NCBI GenBank assembly: GCA_002329665.1
Contig: DCTV01000062.1
Location: 300-10,974, forward strand
DNA length: 10,675 nucleotides
Direction: 5' to 3'
Source of the DNA: Christensenella sp. UBA1431
GTDB taxonomy: Bacteria; Bacillota; Clostridia; Christensenellales; UBA1431
Shown piece by piece: positions 1 through 5,890 of this stretch (positions within the stretch are counted from its first letter, which is position 1; each line of letters opens with the position of its first letter). The translations under genes and the position numbers were made by a program. The notes under the pieces were generated by a model. The model saw only the letters and a list, made by a program, of their open reading frames with translations. It was not told where the DNA came from and made no database searches.

Positions 1-10
1 AAGAGATTCA

Positions 11-64
11 ACGGGTATCCATTGGCGCTTTTTGGCGGAGCGGAAATGGATACCCGTCTTTTTT
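11..64 (+). terminator. Intrinsic terminator of an upstream gene
   Basis: A perfect 13-bp stem (ACGGGTATCCATT at 11-23 with AATGGATACCCGT at 45-57) has an extra inner CGCT/AGCG pairing and runs straight into a C-interrupted T tract (57-64). This is the standard rho-independent terminator layout. The gene it ends lies before the window. It separates that gene from the dha operon. Confidence 0.85.
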
Positions 65-123
65 AAGGCCCGAAAGCGACAGCGTAATAACCGGGGGGAG
101 GTGGTAAACAATCAAAGAGAGCC

Positions 124-138
124 GGCAAAACGGTTGCC
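124..138. promoter_or_regulatory. Palindromic operator candidate, cre-like
   Basis: GGCAA and TTGCC arms flank AACGG, 56 bases before the dhaK start. Read from 125, the site fits the AA-n-CG-n-TT-n-C core of the catabolite-responsive element (consensus TGNAANCGNTTNCA) but lacks the leading TG and the final A. CcpA bound to HPr-Ser46-P is the known reader of such sites, and this operon encodes an HPr with Ser46. That it is functional is inference. I see no convincing -35/-10 pair between 65 and 193. Confidence 0.25.
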
Positions 139-193
139 TGGTGTTGATAAGTCAAGTTTGGTTGGGTCAGACGGTTTTAGATGAGGAGGAGCC

Positions 194-1186
194 ATGAAAA
201 AGATCATCAATAATCCCGAGCAGGTCGTTACCGAGATGCTCGAGGGAGTTGTCAAAGCACATCCTGACTACGTAACCTGTATTCCCGACAAACACGTACT
301 CGTACGGAAGAACCTGACCAAGAAAGTGACTCTCGTGAGCGGCGGCGGAAGCGGGCACGAGCCTTCGCACGGCGGATACGTCGGAAAAGGGATGCTGGAC
401 GCCGCTGTCGCGGGCGAAGTCTTCACCTCGCCGACGCCCGACCAGGTTTTCGAGGCGATCAAGGCGATTGACCAGGGAAAAGGCGTGCTGATGGTCATCA
501 AGAACTACACCGGCGATATACTCAACTTCGAGATGGCCGGCGAGATGGCGGAGGCGGAAGGCATCGAGACGGCCAGCGTCGTGGTGAATGACGATGTCGC
601 GGTGGAGGACAGCCTTTACACGACCGGCCGAAGGGGGATCGCGGGGACGGTCCTGATCCACAAGATCGCGGGTGCCGCCGCCGAAAAAGGCATGGAGCTT
701 GCCGAGGTGAAACGGGTCGCCGAGAAGGTGATCGCGAACGTGCGGAGCATGGGCATGTCCCTCACGCCCTGCACGATACCGGCGGCGGGCAAGCCGGGCT
801 TCGATCTCGCCGAGGACGAGATGGAGATCGGCCTGGGCATCCACGGCGAGCCGGGGACGCACAGGGAAAAGATCGCCGACGCCGCGAGCATCGTGAAACA
901 GCTCACCGACAAGATACTCGGCGACATGAAACTCGCGTCCGGCGACGAGGTGGCGCTCATGATCAACGGCCTCGGCGGGACGCCGCTGATGGAACTCTAC
1001 ATCGCGAACAACGAGGTCCGCAAGATACTCGATCCTCTGGGGATCAAGATCGCCAAAACGCTGGTGGGCAACTTCATGACGTCCATTGAGATGGCGGGTT
1101 TCTCGGTCACGATCCTGAAACTCGACGATGAGATCAAGGAACTGCTCAACGCGCCCGCGGACACGCCGGCATTCAAACAGGTCTGA
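194..1186 (+). CDS. dhaK: Dihydroxyacetone kinase, substrate-binding subunit DhaK
   Basis: The product is 330 residues, typical of PTS-type DhaK. It binds dihydroxyacetone covalently as a hemiaminal and receives phosphate from DhaL-ATP in the cytosol. The covalent histidine is His217 in GIHGEPG (E. coli His218). The other active-site residues are also present: His55 in GGGSGHEP and Asp108 in KNYTGDILNF, corresponding to E. coli His56 and Asp109. The chosen ATG has a GAGGAGG-type ribosome binding site 4-5 bases upstream, and the N-terminus MKKIINNPEQVV is the usual start of the family. It opens the dhaKLM-ptsI-ptsH operon. Single-chain ATP-dependent Dha kinases carry DhaK and DhaL domains fused, which is not the case here. 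No glycerol dehydrogenase or glycerol uptake gene is visible, so the source of dihydroxyacetone is not shown. Confidence 0.97.
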   Translation: MKKIINNPEQVVTEMLEGVVKAHPDYVTCIPDKHVLVRKNLTKKVTLVSGGGSGHEPSHGGYVGKGMLDAAVAGEVFTSPTPDQVFEAIKAIDQGKGVLMVIKNYTGDILNFEMAGEMAEAEGIETASVVVNDDVAVEDSLYTTGRRGIAGTVLIHKIAGAAAEKGMELAEVKRVAEKVIANVRSMGMSLTPCTIPAAGKPGFDLAEDEMEIGLGIHGEPGTHREKIADAASIVKQLTDKILGDMKLASGDEVALMINGLGGTPLMELYIANNEVRKILDPLGIKIAKTLVGNFMTSIEMAGFSVTILKLDDEIKELLNAPADTPAFKQV

Positions 1187-1201
1187 AGCTTTTAACGCCC
1201 A

Positions 1202-1233
1202 GGGGCAACGGGGCCGCCGCGCCCCGTTGCCCC
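1202..1233 (+). other. Strong intercistronic hairpin between dhaK and dhaL
   Basis: A perfect 13-bp stem (GGGGCAACGGGGC at 1202-1214 with GCCCCGTTGCCCC at 1221-1233) has a 6-base loop. It is not followed by a T run, so it is a poor terminator. It may protect the 3' end of dhaK mRNA, mark a processing site or partly reduce downstream expression; the sequence alone does not decide between these. Confidence 0.6.
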
Positions 1234-1278
1234 GGCCTGTAATCCCATAATAATCCACAATAGAAACGAGGAAACAAG

Positions 1279-1911
1279 ATGGGTTCTGCGCAATCATTGA
1301 AGAGGATCATCGACGCGATAGGCGACGCGATCATCGAAAACAAGGAGTACCTGACGGACCTGGACAGGCCTATAGGGGACAGCGACCACGGGTTCAACAT
1401 GGCCAAGGGCTTTAGCGTGGTGAAGCAAAAGCTCCCGGACATGGATAACGAGAGCGTCGAGAACCTGCTCAAGACGGTGGCGATGGCGCTCATCTCCACG
1501 GTGGGCGGGGCTTCCGGCCCGCTTTACGGGACCGCCTTCCTGCAGGCGTCCAAGGTGATGAAGGGCAAGGACGAGATCGGCAGGGAGGACGTCGTCGCGA
1601 TATTCGAGGAGGCCACCCAGGGCGTCGCGAAACGGGGCAAGTCCCACCAGGGCGAAAAGACCATGCTCGACGCCCTGATACCGGCGACGGAAACGCTCAA
1701 AGCCGAAATAGCGGCCGGGGCGCCTCTGGCCGAAGCCTTCGAAAAGGCCGCGCAGTCCGCGCTGGAGGGCGTGGAGTATACCAAGACGATCATCGCCACC
1801 AAAGGCAGGGCGAGCTATCTCGGCGAGCGGAGCATCGGCCACCAGGACCCCGGCGCGACGTCGAGCTACATCATCATCGACACAGTAGCGAAAGCGCTTA
1901 GCGGGGGCTGA
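1279..1911 (+). CDS. dhaL: Dihydroxyacetone kinase, ADP-binding subunit DhaL
   Basis: The product has 210 residues, the usual DhaL size. DhaL holds an ADP that acts as a fixed cofactor. The ADP is rephosphorylated by DhaM and then passes phosphate to dihydroxyacetone on DhaK. The Mg-ADP site is the LDRPIGDSDHGFNM segment, with Asp29, Asp34 and Asp36 as the expected metal ligands. Many relatives have GDGDHG where this one has Ser35. GGASGPLYG, KTMLDALIPA and the C-terminal HQDPGATSS also match the family. The ATG at 1279 has GAGGAA at 1268-1273. The gene lies 92 bases after dhaK, with a strong hairpin in between, and only 4 bases before dhaM, so dhaL and dhaM are probably translationally coupled. 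Confidence 0.96.
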   Translation: MGSAQSLKRIIDAIGDAIIENKEYLTDLDRPIGDSDHGFNMAKGFSVVKQKLPDMDNESVENLLKTVAMALISTVGGASGPLYGTAFLQASKVMKGKDEIGREDVVAIFEEATQGVAKRGKSHQGEKTMLDALIPATETLKAEIAAGAPLAEAFEKAAQSALEGVEYTKTIIATKGRASYLGERSIGHQDPGATSSYIIIDTVAKALSGG

Positions 1912-1915
1912 AACG

Positions 1916-2311
1916 ATGGTGGGCATCGTCATTGTGTCGCACAGCGACAAGATAGCGCAGGGCACGGTCGAACTCTGCGAGCAGATGTCCCAGGGACTGG
2001 TGAAGGTAATACCGGCGGGCGGAACTTCGGACAACGATATCGGTACGGACGCGACGAAGATCGAAAAGGCGATTGTGCAGGCCGATTCGGGCGAGGGCGT
2101 GCTGGTCTTCGTGGACCTGGGCAGCGCGATGATGAGCACCGACGTGGCCTTCGAGCTCCTAAACGGGGAGCTGAGGAAGCGGGTCGTCATCGCGGACGCC
2201 CCGCTGGTGGAGGGCAGCGTCGTGGCCACGGTGCAGGCGTCGATGGGGAGCGATTTGGAGACGGTCAGGGCCACGGCCGAGGAAAGCAGGGAAATGTCCA
2301 AGCTGGAATAG
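1916..2311 (+). CDS. dhaM: PTS-dependent dihydroxyacetone kinase phosphotransferase subunit DhaM (EIIA-Dha)
   Basis: The product has 131 residues and is a single EIIA(man)-like domain. The phosphorylated histidine is His9 in IVIVSHSDKIAQG. The downstream GGTSDNDIGTDATKI and FVDLGSAMMSTD segments are typical of DhaM. It takes phosphate from HPr-P and passes it to ADP on DhaL. E. coli DhaM is a longer chain carrying EIIA, HPr-like and truncated EI-like domains. Here only the EIIA part is present, and full-length EI and HPr are encoded just downstream. The start is 4 bases after the dhaL stop and depends on a weak G-rich site inside the end of dhaL, which suggests coupled translation. Confidence 0.95.
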   Translation: MVGIVIVSHSDKIAQGTVELCEQMSQGLVKVIPAGGTSDNDIGTDATKIEKAIVQADSGEGVLVFVDLGSAMMSTDVAFELLNGELRKRVVIADAPLVEGSVVATVQASMGSDLETVRATAEESREMSKLE

Positions 2312-2316
2312 GAACA

Positions 2317-2354
2317 GCCGGCCGGCGCGAAAAACGCTTACTGATCCGGCCGGC
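2317..2354 (+). other. Intercistronic hairpin between dhaM and ptsI
   Basis: A perfect 9-bp GC stem (GCCGGCCGG at 2317-2325 with CCGGCCGGC at 2346-2354) has a 20-base loop. A run of seven T follows at 2368-2374, 13 bases from the stem, which is too far for a classic terminator. It may be a leaky stop or processing point that lets ptsI and ptsH be expressed at a different level from dhaKLM. Confidence 0.45.
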
Positions 2355-2388
2355 GGGTCAGGTGCACTTTTTTTCAGGAGGTCGAACG

Positions 2389-4113
2389 GTGAAAGGGATC
2401 CCGGCGTCGGGCGGCATCGCGATCGGGAAGGCGTTCGTGTATTCGAAGGACCCCTTAAGGGTGTCCCCGGAAACGATCGCCCCCGAAGACGTCCCCGCGC
2501 AGCAGGCCGCGCTGGACGCGGCCGTCGAAAAAAGCCGGGAGCAGCTCCTGGCGATAAAATCGAGGGCCGGGGAAGCGCTGCCCGAAAAAGAGGCGGCCAT
2601 ATTCGAGGCCCATCTCATGTTCCTAGACGACCCCGAATACACGGGCATCGCGCGCGAGAAGATCGGCATGGAACTCGTACCCGCCGCCTTCGCCGTCAAG
2701 GCGGTGACCGACGGCTTCGTCGAAGAGTTCAGGGCGATAGAGGACGAATATTTCCGGGAAAGGGCGGCCGACATCGCCGACGTGGGGGAGCGCATCGTGC
2801 GCAACATACAGGGCGCGGCCGAGGCGGACCTGTCCCTGATCGAAGCGGGCAGCGTCGTCATAGCGCGCGACCTCGCGCCTTCGGACACGGCGCAGCTGGA
2901 CCGGACGAAGGTCGCCGGTTTCGTGACGGAAGTCGGGGGCAAAACGTCCCACACCGCGATCATGGCGCGCTCGCTCGAGATCCCGGCCGTGCTCGGGCTC
3001 ACGGGCGCCACGCGGGAGATCCGCGCGGGGGAGACCGTCATCGTGGACGGGGACGAGGGGACGGTGATAACGGCCCCGGACGAGGCCGAGATCGAGGCGT
3101 ACGCGAAAAAGAAAAAGGCGTATGAAGCGGAGCGGGAGGAACTCAGGCTCCTGACCGGCGCCCCGTCCGTCACGGCCGACGGGCACAGGGTGCGCCTCTT
3201 CGCCAACATCGGGCTGCCCGCGGACGCAGAGCACGCGGAAAAAAACGGCGCGGAGGGGATCGGCCTTTACCGCACCGAGTTTCTGTTCATGGATACGGAC
3301 GCGATGCCTGACGAGGACAGCCAGTTCATCGCGTACAGGCGGGTCCTCGAAGCGATGCGGGGCAGGCCGGTCGTCATCAGGACGCTGGACATCGGCGGGG
3401 ACAAGGAACTCCCGTATTTGAAGATGGAGCAGGAGGAGAACCCCTTCCTGGGGGTGCGCGCGCTGCGGCTGTGCCTCAAGGAGCCGGCGCTTTTTAAGAC
3501 GCAGCTCAGGGCCATACTGCGCGCCGGCGCCCACGGCGACGCAAGGATCATGTTCCCGATGGTCTCGGGGGTTGATGAGGTCCGGCAGGCGAAGGCCGTC
3601 CTTATGGACTGCAAGCGCGAGCTGGCCGGGGAAGGTGCCGCCTTCGACCCGGAAATCAAGGTGGGGATCATGGTCGAGATCCCGTCGGCGGCGCTGACGG
3701 CGGAGGCCATCGCGAAGGAAGTGGACTTCTTCAGCATCGGCACCAACGACCTGTGCCAGTACACGCTGGCCGTGGACAGGATGAACGCCGGGGTCGGCTA
3801 CCTGTACGACCATTTCCACCCGGCGGTCCTGCGGCTCATCAAGCTGGTGATCGACGCGGCCCGGGAGGCGGGCGTCCACGCGGGCATGTGCGGCGAGATG
3901 GCGGGGGACGAGAAAGCCGCGGCGCTGCTCCTTGGCCTGGGCCTAGAAGAGTTCTCGATGGGCGCCGCGTCGCTTTTGAGGGTGAAGCGGGCGGTGCGGG
4001 GAACGGATCTGTCGAAGGCGCGAAGGCTGGCGGACGAGGCGCTCAGGCTCGAAAGCGCCGGGGCCGTCCGCGCGCTGCTGGAGGCCGCAGGCGGGACCGG
4101 TAGCCGGGGATAA
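2389..4113 (+). CDS. ptsI: PTS enzyme I (phosphoenolpyruvate-protein phosphotransferase)
   Basis: Enzyme I takes phosphate from PEP onto a histidine and passes it to HPr in the cytosol. I place the start at GTG 2389. AGGAGGT at 2376-2382 sits 6 bases upstream, and the resulting N-terminus (M)KGIPASGGIAIGKAF is the normal one. A GTG nine codons earlier (2362) is in frame but would put the ribosome binding site inside the gene. The product has 574 residues (E. coli EI has 575). The phospho-histidine is His188 in GGKTSHTAIMARS. The PEP-binding barrel shows GIGLYRTEFLFMD and GTNDLCQYTLAVDR. The catalytic cysteine is Cys501 in GMCGEMAGD. All key residues are intact, so this is a full EI and not the truncated EI-like domain found fused in some DhaM proteins. 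It precedes ptsH, the reverse of the usual ptsH-ptsI order. It could be the general EI of the cell or one dedicated to dihydroxyacetone. Confidence 0.97.
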   Translation: MKGIPASGGIAIGKAFVYSKDPLRVSPETIAPEDVPAQQAALDAAVEKSREQLLAIKSRAGEALPEKEAAIFEAHLMFLDDPEYTGIAREKIGMELVPAAFAVKAVTDGFVEEFRAIEDEYFRERAADIADVGERIVRNIQGAAEADLSLIEAGSVVIARDLAPSDTAQLDRTKVAGFVTEVGGKTSHTAIMARSLEIPAVLGLTGATREIRAGETVIVDGDEGTVITAPDEAEIEAYAKKKKAYEAEREELRLLTGAPSVTADGHRVRLFANIGLPADAEHAEKNGAEGIGLYRTEFLFMDTDAMPDEDSQFIAYRRVLEAMRGRPVVIRTLDIGGDKELPYLKMEQEENPFLGVRALRLCLKEPALFKTQLRAILRAGAHGDARIMFPMVSGVDEVRQAKAVLMDCKRELAGEGAAFDPEIKVGIMVEIPSAALTAEAIAKEVDFFSIGTNDLCQYTLAVDRMNAGVGYLYDHFHPAVLRLIKLVIDAAREAGVHAGMCGEMAGDEKAAALLLGLGLEEFSMGAASLLRVKRAVRGTDLSKARRLADEALRLESAGAVRALLEAAGGTGSRG

Positions 4114-4139
4114 CAACAGGCATAAGGCGAGGAGGGCAC

Positions 4140-4406
4140 ATGGTAAGCGAACAGGTCAGGATCATCAACCCGACGGGGCTGCACGCCCGGCCGGCGAGCG
4201 TGTTCGTCAAGGCGGCGAACGGGTTCAGAAGCGACGTCGCCGTCATCAGCGGAGACAAGCGCATCAACGCCAAGAGCATCGTAAAAGTGATGTCGACGGC
4301 CTTAAAACAGGGGACCGACATCGTGATCGAAGCGAGCGGGGAGGACGAAACGGAGGCCGTGCGGGCGCTGGTGGACCTCGTCAAGGGCGGCTTCGGCGAG
4401 GTATAG
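4140..4406 (+). CDS. ptsH: PTS phosphocarrier protein HPr
   Basis: The product has 88 residues, the normal HPr length. His15 in PTGLHARPAS is the site phosphorylated by enzyme I. Ser46 in NAKSIVKVMST falls exactly at the position phosphorylated by HPr kinase/phosphorylase in low-GC Gram-positives, where HPr-Ser-P acts with CcpA in catabolite repression. Residues after Ser46 (Val48, Lys49) differ from the B. subtilis IMG context, so recognition by the kinase is likely but not certain. GAGGAGGG at 4129-4136 sets the ATG. The gene follows ptsI by 26 bases and is the last of the operon. Its likely partner here is DhaM. Serving other PTS transporters encoded elsewhere is also possible. Confidence 0.96.
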   Translation: MVSEQVRIINPTGLHARPASVFVKAANGFRSDVAVISGDKRINAKSIVKVMSTALKQGTDIVIEASGEDETEAVRALVDLVKGGFGEV

Positions 4407-4598
4407 AGGCGCTCGGTTTTCCGGTGGTTATATGCGGAAACGCCGCCCAAGCCGTACCTGCCGCGTGTTTCGGGGATCACCGCCAACGTAGCTGTGCATG
4501 GAAGAGGAGCGAGCCGGGTTCCCGCGCTGCTTGCCGGGCGGGGCGGAGCGGCGCGAGGGAATCTTTGGCGCGCGCAGCGCTAAGGGAGTTACGGGCGC
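4407..4598 (+). ncRNA. Possible structured RNA or long 3' leader, class unknown
   Basis: There is no credible gene between ptsH and 4797. Several pairings can be drawn by hand. GCGCTCG (4409-4415) pairs with CGGGCGC (4592-4598) and would close the whole segment. CGGTGGTT (from 4422) pairs with GATCACCG (about 4475-4482) with two wobbles, and GAAACGC pairs with GTGTTTC inside it. GCGCTGC (from 4524) pairs with GCAGCGC (ending 4580). I looked for and did not find the hallmarks of SRP RNA, tmRNA, RNase P RNA, T-box, cobalamin, TPP or SAM riboswitches. The size (about 190 nt) and closing helix would suit a 6S-like RNA, but I cannot identify its consensus. GC-rich sequence gives chance pairings, so this is weak. 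Confidence 0.25.
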
Positions 4599-4603
4599 AG
4601 TTT

Positions 4604-4629
4604 GCCCCCGCCGATTAATCGGCGGGGGC
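4604..4629. terminator. Perfect GC-rich palindrome, probable terminator of the dha-pts operon
   Basis: The arms GCCCCCGCCGATT (4604-4616) and AATCGGCGGGGGC (4617-4629) are exact reverse complements, making a very stable hairpin with a minimal AATT turn. The following bases (TCTTGGTGCTTT) are only mildly T-rich, so termination may be incomplete. It is the only terminator candidate after ptsH. Confidence 0.55.
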
Positions 4630-4796
4630 TCTTGGTGCTTTACAAAGAGCGGTTTTGGCATAAAAAAAGAAAAACGGAGCGATGCGGGCGGGGTGCGGCC
4701 AAAAGCGTTGTTATCGGGGGGAAAGGCGGCATACCGTAGAGCAGGGGAAGTTGAAGCGTAACGTCCGGCCTTTCAAGGCATAGAGGGAGTGCGAGC
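4630..4796. other. Intergenic, leader of the acyltransferase gene
   Basis: There is an A-rich patch near 4661-4675 and otherwise GC-rich sequence. I see no clear promoter, repeat or small gene with a good ribosome binding site here. The only firm signal is GAGGGA at 4783-4788 in front of the ATG at 4797. Confidence 0.4.
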
Positions 4797-5534
4797 ATGC
4801 GGCGTACGAAGACACCGGCAGGGCCGAAGGCCATGAAACGCCACCCGTTTTTCGTCGCTTTCCGCGCGCTTTTCAGGCTGGTGTTCCCGAGGCACCGGAT
4901 CGTCTGCTCCGCGCCCGTTCCTTCGGACAGGCCGTGCGTGTTCGTATGCAACCACGCGGGCATCTACGCCCCGATCGTGATCGCGACGTGGTTAAGGCGA
5001 AGGTTCAGGCCGTGGGTGAAAAGCGACACCTGCTATATGAAAACGGCGAGGGCGCAGATACAGCGCGACCTCTTCAAAAGCGAAACCCGGGCGGGCAGGG
5101 TTTTCCACAGGGTCCTGAGCGCGCTCATCACCCCCGTGACCGTGGCCATCATGCGCGGCGTGGGCGCCATCCCCGTGTACGGCGACATCCGCATCGTCAC
5201 GACGTTCAGGCAGAGCGTCCTGACGCTCAGGGCGGGGGCGAGCCTGGTCATCTTCCCCGAAAACGAAGCGCCGTATTCGGAATACACAAACGGGTTCAGC
5301 ACGGGATTTGTCCATGTCGGGCGCAAGTTCTGCGCCGAAACGGGCGAAAGGCTGGATTTCTATCCGGTGTACGTGAGCAAGAAGACCCGCACCGTGCGCA
5401 TCGGCGAGCCGATCGCCTACCTTCCTTCCCTCGGGTTCGGCGCGCAGCGCGCGCGGCTGGCCGAAGCACTGCGCGACAGCATCACGCGTATGGCGAGGGA
5501 ACTCGAAGAAGGCGACGCGAGCCGGAGCGCGTAA
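4797..5534 (+). CDS. PlsC-like lysophospholipid acyltransferase family protein
   Basis: The product has 245 residues and is probably membrane-associated, transferring an acyl chain to a lysophospholipid or related glycerol phosphate. Block I is NHAGIYAP (Asn52-His53), block II is GVGAIPVYGD (121-130) and block III is FPENEAPYSEYTNGF (153 on), in the order and spacing of glycerolipid acyltransferases. The Asp of the canonical NHx4D block is replaced by Ala58, and block III reads FPEN rather than FPEG, so substrate and mechanism may differ from true PlsC. Segments 17-31 and 107-119 are hydrophobic and could touch the membrane. GAGGGA at 4783-4788 supports the ATG at 4797; Met13 is a possible alternative start. 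It appears to be transcribed alone, facing the minus-strand gene across the MITE-like element. Membership of the family is fairly sure, the exact reaction is not. Confidence 0.8.
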   Translation: MRRTKTPAGPKAMKRHPFFVAFRALFRLVFPRHRIVCSAPVPSDRPCVFVCNHAGIYAPIVIATWLRRRFRPWVKSDTCYMKTARAQIQRDLFKSETRAGRVFHRVLSALITPVTVAIMRGVGAIPVYGDIRIVTTFRQSVLTLRAGASLVIFPENEAPYSEYTNGFSTGFVHVGRKFCAETGERLDFYPVYVSKKTRTVRIGEPIAYLPSLGFGAQRARLAEALRDSITRMARELEEGDASRSA

Positions 5535-5565
5535 ACCGGCCCGGCGCAGAAACCCATCAGCTTTT

Positions 5566-5573
5566 TTCCTTTA
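5566..5573. repeat. Left copy of putative 8-bp target site duplication
   Basis: TTCCTTTA directly precedes the left inverted repeat at 5574. TTCCTTCA at 5883-5890 directly follows the right one. Seven of eight bases agree, as expected for an aged duplication. Confidence 0.55.
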
Positions 5574-5882
5574 GGCTTTGTTAAAACTTCCTGTTGATTT
5601 CAAGCATGCTCACATGCCCCGGGGAGAGGCCGGGAGAGGGCGTCAGCCCTCTCCCGTATCGGACCCCCTCCCGCACCGGTATCGCATGTATACGGATGTT
5701 TTTTTGCGCGGGAGGGGGCAGGGGGTGGGAAACCCTACAGTTTTTATTCAAAAAGTTTGTCCAAAGGTCAAGGATAATATCATGCAAGATAGTTAAAAGG
5801 TCATTTGGTATATTTATCGGAAACCTTGCTCATTCAAAAGACGGGATTCCTGCAAATGTCAACATCAGGCTTTAACAGAGCC
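5574..5882. mobile_element. MITE-like non-coding insertion element, 309 bp
   Basis: The ends are imperfect inverted repeats. The left end starts GGCTTTGTTAAAAC (5574-5587). The right end read on the minus strand starts GGCTCTGTTAAAGC (5882-5869). They agree at 12 of 14 positions, and a shared TGTTGA at the same offset brings the match to 19 of 24. An 8-bp near-duplication flanks the element. Two internal perfect 11-bp hairpins are present, at 5631-5656 and with arms 5664-5674 and 5708-5718. No transposase or other credible gene lies inside. The right half is AT-rich, unlike the surrounding chromosome. Ends beginning GGC with an 8-bp duplication would suit an IS1595-type transposase acting in trans, but that family assignment is inference. 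It fills most of the gap between two convergent genes. Confidence 0.6.
5631..5656. repeat. Internal hairpin of the MITE-like element
   Basis: CGGGAGAGGGC (5631-5641) and GCCCTCTCCCG (5646-5656) form a perfect 11-bp stem with a GTCA loop. There is no T tract on either side, so it is not an obvious terminator, though it could impede convergent transcription. Confidence 0.6.
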
Positions 5883-5890
5883 TTCCTTCA
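5883..5890. repeat. Right copy of putative 8-bp target site duplication, containing the stop codon of the minus-strand gene
   Basis: TTCCTTCA; its last three bases (5888-5890) are TGA on the minus strand, the stop of the heptad-repeat protein gene. The other copy (5566-5573) gives TAA at the same place, so either ancestral version would end the frame. Confidence 0.55.

Noticed and set aside
2362..2388. GTG start of ptsI nine codons upstream
   Set aside because: The extra residues (HFFSGGRT) do not fit enzyme I, and the AGGAGGT site lies after this GTG; GTG 2389 gives the standard N-terminus.
3753..4103. Plus-strand frame of 116 codons inside ptsI
   Set aside because: It is a Gly/Arg-rich out-of-frame shadow of the well-supported enzyme I gene.
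4424..4761. Frames of 64-87 codons between ptsH and the acyltransferase gene
   Set aside because: Their composition is low-complexity Arg/Gly/Ala, they run through the perfect palindrome at 4604-4629, and they match no family I know.
5578..5875. Short frames of 68-93 codons on both strands within the MITE-like element
   Set aside because: They overlap each other on both strands, have no good ribosome binding sites, and follow the element's hairpins and inverted ends; no protein family is recognisable.
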